Below, one piece after another: positions 1 to 9,662 of a stretch of 64,000 nt of DNA; position 1 is the first letter of the stretch, and every line of letters starts with the position of its first letter. Position numbers and translations under genes: made by a program. Below the pieces are notes generated by a model. That model saw only the letters and a program-made list of their open reading frames with translations. It had not been told where the DNA came from and did not search any database. Origin of the DNA: an uncultured Algibacter sp. (GTDB lineage: Bacteria > Bacteroidota > Bacteroidia > Flavobacteriales > Flavobacteriaceae); the NCBI RefSeq assembly GCF_947487575.1, contig NZ_CANKXG010000002.1:103179-167178 (forward strand), written 5' to 3'.

Positions 1-105
1 AATTCTGTTTGGCCTTGTAATGGCCGTTTTTTTTGTGCGCAACTTGTACACATCATAACCAAGGTAAGTAATACTGCCAATAGCCTTTTGGGTGTTGCTG
101 GCTGA
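1..105. other. Window edge, no assigned gene
   Basis: No convincing gene is seen. A weak GGCC...GGCC hairpin followed by eight T residues (about 11-38) could be a plus-strand terminator of a gene lying left of the window. On the minus strand an open frame without a plausible start runs from the repeat at 106-201 to the window edge; I read it as repeat-derived rather than as a gene. The repeat may therefore extend to the left edge. Confidence 0.3.
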
Positions 106-201
106 TATGCCCGCGTTAGGGATTGAACGGCATGTTTGAAATCCCCGACGCAGGAGGGATTGAGTAGTGAAAGCCCGACCCCTTGCGGGGAACGCCAAAA
201 T
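106..201 (-). repeat. Dispersed structured 3'-end element, copy A
   Basis: First of five related elements in the window. Read on the minus strand, the direction of the adjacent gene that ends at 212, it runs from GGCGTT through a CCCC-GCAA-GGGG hairpin and GTCGGGCTTTC, and closes with CAATCCCTAACGC. GCGTT and AACGC can pair to close the element. It begins 10 bases after the stop codon of the DUF4252 gene. Long blocks are shared with copy C at 27931-28025. The strand given is that of the adjacent gene's transcript. Confidence 0.75.
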
Positions 202-211
202 AATTTATGCA

Positions 212-739
212 TTAGTTTTCTGGATTAAAAGATGGATTTATATTGGTTTGATAGGCTTGCATTAAATTGGTTGAGAAGGTATTAAACGTTTCTTCGTCTG
301 AGAAGGATTTAATTTTTTCTGGGTCGAAATTACCTTGTAAATAATAGGCTGTGGTTTCGGTTTTGGTACTATTAAAAATAATGACATCGGTTACAACTAC
401 TCCAAATTCTACAACTGAAATAATTCGTGTATTATCTAATTCATTTTTTCTAAAAACATCCTTAAACCCGCTATTAGTAACAGCACTCATTTCTGCAATG
501 AGATTTTGACGTTTTAAGGTATCTATATTTTCGAACTTAATGTATTTAAAATCTGAAATGTTTCCGATTGCATTTTTAACTTCTGGAGAAATATTACCCA
601 AAAGTGCTTTCATAAAATTGGGTACTTGAAAGGATGTTGTGCCTATATCTGCCTTATGATTGTTATAAAAACTCTGGAAACTACTGCCGCAGGAAACGAG
701 CAAAAAACACACGCTAAATGAAATTATTATTCTCTTCAT
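212..739 (-). CDS. DUF4252 domain lipoprotein
   Basis: The 175-residue product starts with a short hydrophobic signal ending in VSCGSS, a lipobox with Cys17, so it should be lipidated and exported to the cell envelope. The remainder resembles the DUF4252 family of small Bacteroidetes lipoproteins, for which no biochemical role is established. The length is usual for the family. The gene stands alone on the minus strand; repeat copy A follows its stop codon directly. The family call is by recognition of overall pattern only. Confidence 0.75.
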   Translation of the reverse strand: MKRIIISFSVCFLLVSCGSSFQSFYNNHKADIGTTSFQVPNFMKALLGNISPEVKNAIGNISDFKYIKFENIDTLKRQNLIAEMSAVTNSGFKDVFRKNELDNTRIISVVEFGVVVTDVIIFNSTKTETTAYYLQGNFDPEKIKSFSDEETFNTFSTNLMQAYQTNINPSFNPEN

Positions 740-812
740 TATAAAAATTTATCATTGTAAAAATACGAGTTAAATTTATTTTACCTAGATTTGAACTTTA
801 AAAGAAATAAAA

Positions 813-896
813 ATGCGTAATAACGTCACTATTTATAGAAAGCAATGGACCTCTTGTTTAAAGACAAGTTGTTGGGCTGATTATATATTGTGGTGA
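813..896 (+). CDS. Possible 27-aa small ORF before a terminator
   Basis: An ATG frame of 27 codons, MRNNVTIYRK...WADYILW, ends 26 bases before the hairpin terminator at 922. The product is rich in Trp and has two Cys. No strong ribosome binding site is visible and no family is recognised. It could equally be chance within a small RNA or mRNA leader. Its only support is its position just before an otherwise unexplained terminator. Confidence 0.2.
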   Translation: MRNNVTIYRKQWTSCLKTSCWADYILW

Positions 897-921
897 TGTT
901 TATATAAAATATTACAATATT

Positions 922-955
922 AAAAAGTCCGACTTAGTAGTCGGACTTTTTTTTT
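922..955 (+). terminator. Rho-independent terminator
   Basis: AAAAAGTCCGACT, loop TAGT, AGTCGGACTTTTT followed by a T run. The stem is perfect over at least ten pairs. No plus-strand gene of normal size lies upstream, so it ends a short transcript or acts in the leader of the MFS gene at 1105. Confidence 0.85.
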
Positions 956-1104
956 GCACTAAACTTTAAAATTTAAATGAATGATTATGACATCGATTAA
1001 CAAACCCCTTAGGGCCTCTTTAGCGAAACCAAGAATGCACAACATTGACCAATTTATATTCCTGCCCGAGGAGGAATGACTAACAACCAAAATTACTAGA
1101 ACTC

Positions 1105-2307
1105 ATGAAAACACTTTACCATAATTATCTAAACACATTTAAAGGACTATCAAAAGAAGTATGGTGGCTGGCCTTAATTACGCTTATAAACAGGGCTGGT
1201 ACTATGGTAATTCCTTTTTTATCTTTGTATTTAACCGAAGATTTACAATTTACATTGGGTAACGTTGGCACCATTATGATGTGTTTTGGACTTGGCTCTG
1301 TTGCTGGGTCTTGGCTTGGTGGCAAATTAACTGATACAATTGGTTACTATAAAGTTATGGTTAGAAGCCTTGTTAGCACAGGAGTACTTTTTATAGCTCT
1401 ACAATTTTTAAATACATTTTACGCTTTTTGTTTTGGTATATTTTTGGTAATGCTAGTTGCAGATATGTTTCGTCCTGCTATGTTTGTTGCACTAAGCGCC
1501 TATAGCAAACCAGAAAACAAAACACGTAGCGTTACACTTATTAGATTGGCAATAAATTTAGGCTTTTCTGCAGGACCCGCTGTTGGAGGAATTATTATTA
1601 CAACTTTAGGTTATGGCGGTTTATTTTGGGTTGATGGCATAACATGTATTCTTGCCACCTTAGTTTTAATTATGGTTTTAAACCCTAAAAAATCTAAAGT
1701 ATTAGATGAAGTGGTGGTTACAAATCCTGACTCAGCATATAAAGACAAAGCTTTTATCATCTTCTTGGTAGCCATGTTTTTGTTTGGAGTTATATTTTTA
1801 CAATACTTCTCTACAATGCCAATATATTATAGAGAAGCACATGTTTTATCCGAATTGGATATAGGATTATTATTGGGAGCTAATGGGTTTATTATTTTCT
1901 TGTTAGAAATGCCGCTAATTAAATGGTTAGAAAATAGTAGGTTTTCAAAAACTGAACTTATGCTATCTGGAGCTGTTTTAACAGCATCAAGTTTCATTAT
2001 ATTAAATATTACAACTTGGTCTGGAATATTAATAATTGGTATGTTTTTAATGACTATTGGTGAAATGGTAGCTTTTCCTTTTTCGAATGCTTTTGCAATG
2101 GAACGGGCAAAAAAAGGAAATCAAGGTGAATATATGGCGCTATATTCCATTGCTTTTTCTATGGCACATATATTTGGTCATAAAGCAGGTATGCAAATGG
2201 TTGATGATTGGGGGTTTGATAATACCTGGTACATGATAACAATTATTGGTGGCTTCTGTGTGCTTTTATTATTTATATTGAAAATTCATTTACGTACTAA
2301 AAGTTAA
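1105..2307 (+). CDS. MFS transporter
   Basis: A 400-residue inner-membrane protein with about 12 hydrophobic segments, the usual size for the major facilitator superfamily. A motif-A-like loop, GGKLTDTIGYYKVM, lies between helices 2 and 3 near residues 73-86. The family exports or imports small solutes by proton coupling; pattern and length suggest a drug-efflux-type subfamily, but the substrate cannot be read. An Lrp-type regulator gene is convergent downstream and is not obviously its controller. Confidence 0.85.
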   Translation: MKTLYHNYLNTFKGLSKEVWWLALITLINRAGTMVIPFLSLYLTEDLQFTLGNVGTIMMCFGLGSVAGSWLGGKLTDTIGYYKVMVRSLVSTGVLFIALQFLNTFYAFCFGIFLVMLVADMFRPAMFVALSAYSKPENKTRSVTLIRLAINLGFSAGPAVGGIIITTLGYGGLFWVDGITCILATLVLIMVLNPKKSKVLDEVVVTNPDSAYKDKAFIIFLVAMFLFGVIFLQYFSTMPIYYREAHVLSELDIGLLLGANGFIIFLLEMPLIKWLENSRFSKTELMLSGAVLTASSFIILNITTWSGILIIGMFLMTIGEMVAFPFSNAFAMERAKKGNQGEYMALYSIAFSMAHIFGHKAGMQMVDDWGFDNTWYMITIIGGFCVLLLFILKIHLRTKS

Positions 2308-2332
2308 GTAGGCTATAAATAGTCAATTTAAA

Positions 2333-2412
2333 TAACGTGAGTTCGATACAAACAAAAATATATTTTACTGGTTTTTAGTGGTTAAAACCATTGTAAGGTC
2401 GAACTCACGTTA
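2333..2412. repeat. Nested inverted repeat between convergent genes
   Basis: Perfect 14-base arms TAACGTGAGTTCGA (2333-2346) and TCGAACTCACGTTA (2399-2412) enclose a second hairpin with arms TGGTTTT and AAAACCA. It lies between the 3' ends of the MFS gene and the Lrp gene. It may act as a two-way terminator or transcript-end structure, but no long T run follows either arm, so a dispersed palindromic element is also possible. Confidence 0.6.
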
Positions 2413-2416
2413 AATA

Positions 2417-2860
2417 TTATTTTATAGGAATTACTTCTTTCTGTTTTACCACTCTTGATAAAACGATTTGAGTTTTTGACTCCCCGTAACTAATTAACTG
2501 ATCTATAAAAGATTCAAGATGTTTTTGATTTTTTAGAACCACTTCCATAACTATGTTTTCATCACCAGTAATTCGGTAACAATTAATAACTTCATCATAG
2601 GTTTTTACCTTTTCTAAAAATGGTTTTAGTTTCCCCATAAAGGCTCTTAATGTTATGATTGCTTTTAACTGGTATCCAATTTCAAAAGGCGATACGATAG
2701 TTTTATAACCTTCAATAATTCCTAAATCCTCCATCTTTTTAATACGCTCTGAAACAGCAGGCGAACTTATACCAACTTGCCTTCCAATTTCGGCATTAGA
2801 TAATCTTGCGTTTTGTTGTAAACACCTTAAGATCTTATCGTTAATTGAATCTACAATCAT
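2417..2860 (-). CDS. Lrp/AsnC family transcriptional regulator
   Basis: The 147-residue product has the two-domain layout of Lrp/AsnC proteins: an N-terminal winged helix-turn-helix at about residues 5-50 (LSNAEIGRQVGISSPAVSERIKKM) and a C-terminal RAM effector domain with the usual RITGDENIVMEVV core. Members respond to amino acids and bind as oligomers near amino-acid metabolism genes. The length is typical. It is a single-gene unit; the target cannot be deduced from its neighbours. Confidence 0.9.
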   Translation of the reverse strand: MIVDSINDKILRCLQQNARLSNAEIGRQVGISSPAVSERIKKMEDLGIIEGYKTIVSPFEIGYQLKAIITLRAFMGKLKPFLEKVKTYDEVINCYRITGDENIVMEVVLKNQKHLESFIDQLISYGESKTQIVLSRVVKQKEVIPIK

Positions 2861-2983
2861 TTAAAAGGAAATTAACTTATAATAATTAAAATCTAAAGCA
2901 AATATACGTTTTTACTTTAAAAACTAAAGTTGAATTTCATTTCTTGTGAGTAATTTTGATAAAAATGCTATTAGAATAAGATT

Positions 2984-3379
2984 ATGTTACACAATACCCC
3001 ACTAAATCTATCGGATTTACCTGTTTATCAAAAGGCATTAGAAATTTTTGCCTTATCTCAAAACATATCCATATACATGAATCACGACCTATCTAGCTTA
3101 AAAACAGATGGTTCTGAAGATAATGATATTTATTTTTCTGGAGATATTATTCAACAATCTGTATCATTAGTTCCTGAAATTATGAATGCTGAATTGGAGC
3201 GTTACACAAATAGAAAGCATAAACATGTGGCCTCTCTTAAGCGATTAACAAATAAGCTTTATAAAAATGCATACCGCTTAGAAAAATCAAATAGTAACGG
3301 TAAAGACTTTTTACCTATTCTTAGAAGTGAATTAAAGAAATTTAAGAAGCTTCAAAGTTCTTGGATGCTAACGTTATAA
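2984..3379 (+). CDS. Hypothetical helical protein
   Basis: A 131-residue soluble protein, mostly helical and rich in Lys, with no signal peptide. The opening LSDLPVYQKALEIFALSQNI and the spacing of predicted helices are reminiscent of small four-helix-bundle proteins, but I cannot assign a family with confidence. It is divergent from the Lrp gene across about 120 bases and convergent with the lipoprotein at 3441. The reading frame has coding-like composition throughout. Confidence 0.65.
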   Translation: MLHNTPLNLSDLPVYQKALEIFALSQNISIYMNHDLSSLKTDGSEDNDIYFSGDIIQQSVSLVPEIMNAELERYTNRKHKHVASLKRLTNKLYKNAYRLEKSNSNGKDFLPILRSELKKFKKLQSSWMLTL

Positions 3380-3440
3380 ATAGGTTTTGACTGTGCTCAA
3401 ACCAACATTAAATAGTTCTAGTTACCTGCTTTTTTAGGCT

Positions 3441-3869
3441 TTAAATTTTCTTGAATTTTTGTGCGCACCCTTCAATACATTGATACCACAAAATTAAGTT
3501 TCCGCTTAGTGACAAATCAAAATAAACCTTCGCAGAACGTGAGCTACAGGTGTTTGGAATTATTTCACCGTCATAAATAGTATCAGCTCTATCATCACTT
3601 GTTATCATATATGACCCCGTTTCTTTATCACCAACCTCAGACATCATAAAACATAAAACGCCGTTTATTTCAACTGTACCATCGCTCAAGAATTCAATCA
3701 TTCTATTACTTTCAATTGGCTGAAACGTGCCACTTCCATCTCCAGGATCTGCAAGCTGTTCGATGAGTTTCCATTTTCCAATAAGGCCAGTTTCTTCTGT
3801 TGGTTTACCTTCGTCTGAAGTGCAACTGACTAAAAATAAAGCAAATAGAATTATGGCGAGTTTTTTCAT
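3441..3869 (-). CDS. Lipocalin-like lipoprotein
   Basis: A 142-residue protein with a lipoprotein signal ending LFLVSCTSDEG (Cys16). The mature part begins with LIGKWKLIEQ, the typical first strand of Bacteroidetes lipocalin-like domains, and continues with a beta-rich core containing four further Cys that could form disulfides. Such proteins sit on the periplasmic face of a membrane; ligand and role are unknown. It lies 62 bases downstream of icmF on the same strand and could be cotranscribed. Confidence 0.7.
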   Translation of the reverse strand: MKKLAIILFALFLVSCTSDEGKPTEETGLIGKWKLIEQLADPGDGSGTFQPIESNRMIEFLSDGTVEINGVLCFMMSEVGDKETGSYMITSDDRADTIYDGEIIPNTCSSRSAKVYFDLSLSGNLILWYQCIEGCAQKFKKI

Positions 3870-3931
3870 GATTTGACAACTTTATAAGTTACCTTTTAGA
3901 TGCTAAAAATAAAGAATGGTTGCGTAATAAA

Positions 3932-6900
3932 TTACATATTCCGTCTATACTGCCCTCCTACTTCAAACAAAGCATTAGTAATTTGACCTAATGAGCAAAC
4001 TTTACATACATCCATTAATGCTTCAAATATGTTTTCATTATTTACAGCTTTTAGTTGAAGTGCTTTCAACATGGCTTCAGAATCATTTGCCTTATGAAGG
4101 TTTTCTAACGTTTTAATTTGAAATTCTTTTTCTTCCTCAGTAGCTCTAATAACTTCGGCAGGTAAAACTGTTGGTGAACCTTTACTGCTTAAAAATGTAT
4201 TAACTCCTATAATTGGAAACTTACCATTATGTTTCAATGTTTCGTAATACAAGCTTTCTTCTTGAATTTTTGAACGCTGATACATGGTTTCCATAGCCCC
4301 TAAAACTCCACCTCGTTCTGTAATTCTATCAAACTCTAATAAAACAGCTTCTTCAACTAAATCTGTTAGCTCTTCAATAATGAATGAGCCTTGAATTGGG
4401 TTTTCATTTTTAGCTAACCCTAACTCTTTATTTATAATAAGCTGAATAGCCATAGCACGTCTTACAGATTCCTCGGTAGGTGTTGTTATAGCTTCGTCAT
4501 AAGCATTAGTGTGAAGCGAGTTGCAATTATCGTAGATTGCGTACAACGCTTGCAACGTAGTTCTTATATCATTAAAATCAATTTCTTGAGCATGTAAACT
4601 TCTACCAGACGTTTGTATATGATACTTTAACATTTGTGCTCTTGCATTGGCACCATATTTATGCTTCATTGCTTTTGACCAAATTTTACGAGCTACGCGT
4701 CCTATTACTGCATATTCTGGATCAATACCATTTGAAAAGAAGAAAGACAAGTTAGGTCCAAATTTATTGATGTCCATACCTCTACTCAAATAATATTCAA
4801 CGTAAGTAAAACCATTGGTTAGAGTCAACGCCAATTGTGTGATTGGGTTTGCGCCAGCCTCTGCTATATGGTATCCTGAAATAGATACTGAATAAAAATT
4901 ACGAACATTATTTTCTATGAAATATTCTTGAACATCACCCATTAAACGCAATGCAAATTCTGTTGAGAAAATACAGGTGTTTTGGGCCTGATCTTCTTTT
5001 AAAATATCTGCTTGCACCGTACCTCTTACTTGAGCTATCGTTTTTGTTTTAATATCTTGATAAATAGCTTCAGGTAAAACTTGGTTTCCAGTAACACCTA
5101 ATAACATGAGTCCTAAACCATTATTACTTTCTGGTAAATCTCCATTATATTTTGGACGTTCATTACCTTTGTAAAGGTTAGCTATTTTAGCTTCTACTTC
5201 TTTTTCTAATCTATTTTCTTTTATATAAATTTCGCATTGTTGGTCAATGGCAGCATTCATGAAAAACCCAAGAAGCATGGGAGCTGGACCGTTTATAGTC
5301 ATACTCACAGAAGTCATATCATCCGCTAAATTAAAACCTGAATACAGTTTTTTCGCATCGTCTAAACAACAAATCGAAACACCTGCATTACCGATTTTTC
5401 CATAAATATCTGGACGATAATCTGGATCGTTTCCGTAAAGTGTAACGCTGTCAAAAGCAGTAGATAATCGCTTTGCCGGCAAACCTGCACTTACATAATG
5501 AAAGCGCTTATTAGTACGTTCTGGCCCACCTTCACCAGCAAACATTCGTGCTGGATCTTCACCTGTTCTTTTAAATGGATATAACCCAGAAGTAAATGGG
5601 AATTCGCCTGGAACATTTTCTTGTAAACACCACTTTAAAATATCTCCCCAAGCTTGATATTTAGGCAATGCCACTTTTGGAATTTGGGTGTGAGATAGGG
5701 ACTCAGTATGTGTCTCTATTTTTATTTCATTATCTCTTACTTTGAATGAATAAATAGGATTCTTGTATTTGTTTACTTTTTCACTCCAACCTGTAATGAC
5801 TTCCCAATTATAAGTATCTAAATCGAGTTTCACTCTATCAAATTCTGCTGTAAGTAGCCTAATAAAATTTTTGTTTTTTGAAGACTCAGTAGATTCAAAA
5901 TCAATTCCTGACTTGTCTAATTTTGGAGAATTACCAACAACTGACTCTAATGTTTTATAAATACCATAAAGCTTTTGAGCAACTTCAACTTGTTCATCAG
6001 CTTTTATATCATAAGCACGATTATTCTCTGCAATTTCAGATAAATATCGTGTTCTGGAGGGTGGAATAACAAAAATCTTTTCACTCATTACATTTGAAAT
6101 AGTGAACGTAGACTTAAAATCTGAATCGGCCTTTTCAACCAACTTATCCATAACTGCTTTATACAGCGTATTCATTCCTGGGTCATTAAATTGAGACGCA
6201 ATAGTCCCGAATACTGGTAAATCTTCTTGAGCAACATTCCACAGGTTATTATTACGCATGTATTGCTTTTTTACATCACGCAAAGCATCCAAAGCCCCTC
6301 TTTTATCAAATTTATTTATAGCTACCAAATCAGCAAAATCAAGCATATCAATTTTTTCTAACTGAGTAGCAGCTCCAAATTCTGGTGTCATAACATATAA
6401 AGAAACATCTGAATGTTCTATTATTTCAGTATCACTTTGCCCTATCCCAGAAGTTTCCAGAATAATCAAATCGTATTCAGCAGCTTTTAAAACTTCAACG
6501 GCTTCATTAACGTGTTTTGATAATGCTAAATTAGATTGGCGTGTTGCCAAACTTCGCATGTAAACCCTTGAGTTGTTTATAGAATTCATTCTAATTCTAT
6601 CTCCTAATAAAGCACCACCAGTTTTCCGTTTTGAAGGATCAACAGAAATAATTCCAACAGTTTTTTTAGGAAAATCTATTAAAAACCGTCTTACCAACTC
6701 ATCCACCAAACTAGATTTTCCTGCTCCACCAGTTCCCGTAATTCCAAGCACAGGAATTTTAGAGTTTTTATTTTTTAAATAAATATCTTCTATAGTGCGC
6801 TTTGCAACCTCTGGAAAGTTTTCAGCCGAAGATATTATTCGAGCAATTTCTTTCGGGTTTTTATTATTTAAATTTTTTAATTCAATATTCAACTTATCAC

Positions 6901-7342
6901 CAATTGCAAAATCCGATTGTTGAACCAAATCATTAATCATGCCTTGCAACCCCATTTCCCTACCATCATCAGGAGAATAAATTCGAGAAATCCCATAATC
7001 CATCATTTTTTTTATTTCAGAAGGCAATATTACACCACCTCCGCCGCCGAATATTTTTATATGCTCAGAACCTCTTTCTTTCAGTAAATCATACATATAT
7101 TTAAAATACTCATTATGTCCTCCTTGGTATGAAGTCAAGCAAATGGCATTCACATCCTCTTGAATTGCAGTATTTACAACTTCTTCAACACTTCTATCAT
7201 GACCTAAATGAATCACCTCTACACCTGTTGCTTGAATAATACGACGCATAATATTAATAGATGCATCATGACCGTCAAAAAGCGACGCTGCAGTTACTAT
7301 TCTTACTTTGTGTTTTGGTTTGTACGGCACTTGTTGGTTCAT
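3932..7342 (-). CDS. icmF: Fused acyl-CoA mutase (IcmF type)
   Basis: A 1136-residue fusion. Residues 1-140 form a B12-binding domain with the DGHDAS motif (His25 as lower cobalt ligand) and a GGGGG loop near 99-103. Residues about 190-410 are a MeaB-like GTPase with P-loop [11 protein letters not shown] at 200-210 and NKFD at 342-345. The C-terminal half is the mutase barrel. In methylmalonyl-CoA mutase a Tyr and an Arg bind the substrate carboxylate; here the aligned positions appear to be Phe590 and Gln787, as in isobutyryl-CoA mutase. It should interconvert isobutyryl- and n-butyryl-CoA with built-in chaperone function. The order B12-G-mutase is diagnostic of IcmF. Confidence 0.9.
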   Translation of the reverse strand: MNQQVPYKPKHKVRIVTAASLFDGHDASINIMRRIIQATGVEVIHLGHDRSVEEVVNTAIQEDVNAICLTSYQGGHNEYFKYMYDLLKERGSEHIKIFGGGGGVILPSEIKKMMDYGISRIYSPDDGREMGLQGMINDLVQQSDFAIGDKLNIELKNLNNKNPKEIARIISSAENFPEVAKRTIEDIYLKNKNSKIPVLGITGTGGAGKSSLVDELVRRFLIDFPKKTVGIISVDPSKRKTGGALLGDRIRMNSINNSRVYMRSLATRQSNLALSKHVNEAVEVLKAAEYDLIILETSGIGQSDTEIIEHSDVSLYVMTPEFGAATQLEKIDMLDFADLVAINKFDKRGALDALRDVKKQYMRNNNLWNVAQEDLPVFGTIASQFNDPGMNTLYKAVMDKLVEKADSDFKSTFTISNVMSEKIFVIPPSRTRYLSEIAENNRAYDIKADEQVEVAQKLYGIYKTLESVVGNSPKLDKSGIDFESTESSKNKNFIRLLTAEFDRVKLDLDTYNWEVITGWSEKVNKYKNPIYSFKVRDNEIKIETHTESLSHTQIPKVALPKYQAWGDILKWCLQENVPGEFPFTSGLYPFKRTGEDPARMFAGEGGPERTNKRFHYVSAGLPAKRLSTAFDSVTLYGNDPDYRPDIYGKIGNAGVSICCLDDAKKLYSGFNLADDMTSVSMTINGPAPMLLGFFMNAAIDQQCEIYIKENRLEKEVEAKIANLYKGNERPKYNGDLPESNNGLGLMLLGVTGNQVLPEAIYQDIKTKTIAQVRGTVQADILKEDQAQNTCIFSTEFALRLMGDVQEYFIENNVRNFYSVSISGYHIAEAGANPITQLALTLTNGFTYVEYYLSRGMDINKFGPNLSFFFSNGIDPEYAVIGRVARKIWSKAMKHKYGANARAQMLKYHIQTSGRSLHAQEIDFNDIRTTLQALYAIYDNCNSLHTNAYDEAITTPTEESVRRAMAIQLIINKELGLAKNENPIQGSFIIEELTDLVEEAVLLEFDRITERGGVLGAMETMYQRSKIQEESLYYETLKHNGKFPIIGVNTFLSSKGSPTVLPAEVIRATEEEKEFQIKTLENLHKANDSEAMLKALQLKAVNNENIFEALMDVCKVCSLGQITNALFEVGGQYRRNM

Positions 7343-7487
7343 TCGTAAAGATTATTGAATTTTGGTATCGCAATTTACGAAATATTCAAAAAAATCAACT
7401 GTTAACAGAAAATTATATAAATTTTGTTTCAATATTCTAGTCTGTGTCATTTTTAAACTAATTTTAGCCCGAGATAAAAATTTATTT

Positions 7488-8342
7488 ATGAATAAGATTA
7501 CTATTTTAATCCATTGCAAAGACAGACCGAATATAATTGCATCTGTCACCAATTTTATTGCTAAAAATGGTGGTAATATTGTTTATATAGATCAGCATGT
7601 TGATAGAGAACAAGACATCTTTTTTATGCGTCTTGAAAGTGAGTTTACATCAGAATCTTTTTCAACAAATGAATTTAAATCTGTTTTTAAAAATGATTTA
7701 GCGGACAAATTTGAAATGAAATGGCGTATTTATTCTTCTGAAAAGAAACCGAAAATGGCATTATTCATTTCTAAATATGATCATTGCTTATATGATTTAC
7801 TAGGGCGGTATAATTCTGGTGAGTTAAATTTGGAAATTCCTTTTATAATTTCTAATCATATAGATTTAAAACCGATTGCTGATAATTTTAAAATACCCTT
7901 TTATCATATTCCTGTTACAAAGGACACAAAACAAGAGGCTGAAGACAAACAATTAGAATTATTAGAAAAAAATAATATTGATTTTATTGTACTTGCAAGG
8001 TATATGCAAATAGTTTCTTCTAAACTGATTAGTAGGTACCCAAATAAAATAATCAATATTCATCACTCTTTTTTACCTGCTTTTGTAGGCGCTAAACCCT
8101 ACCACTCTGCATATAAGCGAGGTGTTAAAATTATTGGAGCTACAAGCCATTATGTAACAGAAGAATTGGATGCTGGTCCAATTATAGAACAAGATGTTAC
8201 AAGAGTCACTCACGCTCATTCAATATCTGACTTAATTTCAAAAGGGCGAGATTTAGAAAAAATTGTTCTGGCTAATGCCATTAAGCTTCATGCAAATAGA
8301 AAAGTTATGGTTTTCAATAATAAGACAGTTATTTTTTCTTAA
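7488..8342 (+). CDS. purU: Formyltetrahydrofolate deformylase
   Basis: The 284-residue enzyme hydrolyses 10-formyl-tetrahydrofolate to formate and tetrahydrofolate, balancing one-carbon pools and feeding formate to purine synthesis. An N-terminal ACT domain (residues 1-75, starting MNKITILIHCKDRPNI) is followed by a formyltransferase fold with INIHHSFLPAF and a later LDAGPII, which hold the His and Asp of the family's catalytic set. I chose the ATG at 7488 because the longer open frame from 7362 adds 42 residues absent from the family. It is divergent from icmF. Confidence 0.93.
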   Translation: MNKITILIHCKDRPNIIASVTNFIAKNGGNIVYIDQHVDREQDIFFMRLESEFTSESFSTNEFKSVFKNDLADKFEMKWRIYSSEKKPKMALFISKYDHCLYDLLGRYNSGELNLEIPFIISNHIDLKPIADNFKIPFYHIPVTKDTKQEAEDKQLELLEKNNIDFIVLARYMQIVSSKLISRYPNKIINIHHSFLPAFVGAKPYHSAYKRGVKIIGATSHYVTEELDAGPIIEQDVTRVTHAHSISDLISKGRDLEKIVLANAIKLHANRKVMVFNNKTVIFS

Positions 8343-8379
8343 CGAAATGTTAAAAAAAAATAAGAAAAAACAGCTTTTA

Positions 8380-8412
8380 TTGCTTAACAAATGTTAATAT
8401 TCATTATTTTTG
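8380..8412 (+). promoter_or_regulatory. Probable promoter of the OmpA gene
   Basis: TATTTTTG at 8405-8412 matches the Bacteroidetes -7 consensus TAnnTTTG, with a TTG at 8380-8382 upstream. The spacing to TTG is 22 bases, slightly longer than usual. It lies about 70 bases before the OmpA start codon. Confidence 0.5.
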
Positions 8413-8481
8413 TGACTTCTTAAAAATTCATGTGTCTAAACTCATGTGGAAATATTAACCATTAACTAAATTTTAATTTTT

Positions 8482-9579
8482 ATGAAAACAAATTTATTTT
8501 TATGCCTAACTTTTTTATTAGGCTTAGGTTTTGCTCAAGCTCAAAACTTACCCTCAAGCCCAGAACCTGGGAAGTGTTATGTAAAGTGTATTACTAAGGA
8601 CGAATTCAAAGATGTTCAAGAAACTATCGAAGTTTATCCTGCATACACAAGATTAGAAGTAGTACCTGCAACTTACAAAACTGTTGAAGAACGTGTGTTA
8701 GTTAAAGAAGCTTCTAAAAAATTAGTTTATGTACCTGCAGTATATGAAACTGTTGAAGTACCTTACGTAAAAAAAGAAGGAAGAAGTGATTTAAACATCA
8801 TTCCTGCAACTTTTGGAACAAACTCAAGAACTTTTGAAACTTACCCTGCAACTTCAGGATGGGAATACAAAGAAACTGCTTGTGATTCTCCAAACAAAGA
8901 AGATTGTATGGTAGCATGTTTTGTTGGTTATCCAGCACAATACAGAGATGTATCTTTTACTACTTTAGCTAAAGATGCTACTGTAAGTAATACTCCTGTT
9001 AATGAGAAAAATGCAACTTATACTAAGCAAGTTGTAAAAACTCCTGCACGTATGGATCAAATTGATGTTCCTGCGCAGTACTCTACAATTAAGCGTCAAG
9101 TTTTAGCAACTTCTGCTACTACAAGAAGCGTAACTGTTCCTGCTAAATCTCAAACTGTTACTAGAACTGTTTTAGCTAAAAAAGGTGGAATTACTACTTG
9201 GGAAGAAGTTGATTGTGGATTATTTGATGCTAACGTTTTACCAATCTTTTATGAGTTAGGTAGCGCACGTATCACTCCTGCTTCTAAGAAAATTATAGAT
9301 GAAACTTTATTACCATTATTAAACAGCAAGCCTGTAAATATTGAGTTAATGTCTCATACAGATTCAAGAGGTAACGACGATTTCAACATGTCTTTATCAC
9401 AACAACGTGCTAACTCTGTTGTAAACTATTTAGTATCTAAAGGAATCTCAAGAAGCCGTTTATCTGGTAGAGGATTTGGAGAAACTAGATTAGTAAACCG
9501 TTGTTCTAATGGAGTAGAGTGTTCTGAGAACCAACACCAGAAAAACAGAAGAACTGAGTTTAGAGTTTTAAACAACTAG
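8482..9579 (+). CDS. OmpA-family outer membrane protein
   Basis: A 365-residue exported protein with a signal peptide ending in FAQAQ. Residues about 45-235 are degenerate repeats of roughly 20 residues built on PAxYxTV (for example VPATYKTVEERVL, VPAVYETVEVPYV, VPAQYSTIKRQVL). The C-terminal part from about 245 is an OmpA peptidoglycan-binding domain, with YELGSARITPASK and LMSHTDSRGNDDFNMSLSQQRA. It should anchor the outer membrane to the cell wall. Third positions favour ACT, GCT and CGT, suggesting high expression, and a perfect terminator follows. Confidence 0.85.
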   Translation: MKTNLFLCLTFLLGLGFAQAQNLPSSPEPGKCYVKCITKDEFKDVQETIEVYPAYTRLEVVPATYKTVEERVLVKEASKKLVYVPAVYETVEVPYVKKEGRSDLNIIPATFGTNSRTFETYPATSGWEYKETACDSPNKEDCMVACFVGYPAQYRDVSFTTLAKDATVSNTPVNEKNATYTKQVVKTPARMDQIDVPAQYSTIKRQVLATSATTRSVTVPAKSQTVTRTVLAKKGGITTWEEVDCGLFDANVLPIFYELGSARITPASKKIIDETLLPLLNSKPVNIELMSHTDSRGNDDFNMSLSQQRANSVVNYLVSKGISRSRLSGRGFGETRLVNRCSNGVECSENQHQKNRRTEFRVLNN

Positions 9580-9630
9580 TATTTATAAATATTAAACTAT
9601 CTATTTTATAGATGGCTTAAAATAACTAAA

Positions 9631-9662
9631 GCCTGTGAAATTAATTTCACAGGCTTTTTTAC
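9631..9662 (+). terminator. Rho-independent terminator of the OmpA gene
   Basis: GCCTGTGAAATT joined to AATTTCACAGGC is a perfect 24-base palindrome at 9631-9654, followed by a T run. It lies about 50 bases after the OmpA stop codon. Confidence 0.92.

Larger units (their letters stand above)
740..1104. other. Intergenic region with orphan terminator
   Basis: Divergent spacer between a minus-strand lipoprotein gene and a plus-strand MFS gene. It holds a strong hairpin terminator at 922-955 with no annotated plus-strand gene before it, and a possible 27-codon reading frame at 813-896. The sequence from about 780 to 955 may be a small RNA or a leader with attenuation for the MFS gene. Beyond this nothing is recognised. 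Confidence 0.4.

Noticed and set aside
1..205. Open minus-strand frame through repeat copy A to the window edge
   Set aside because: It has no credible start and lies in a dispersed repeat; most likely a spurious frame.
7362..7487. Longer PurU N-terminus
   Set aside because: The 42 extra residues are absent from the family, and the ACT domain begins directly at the ATG at 7488.
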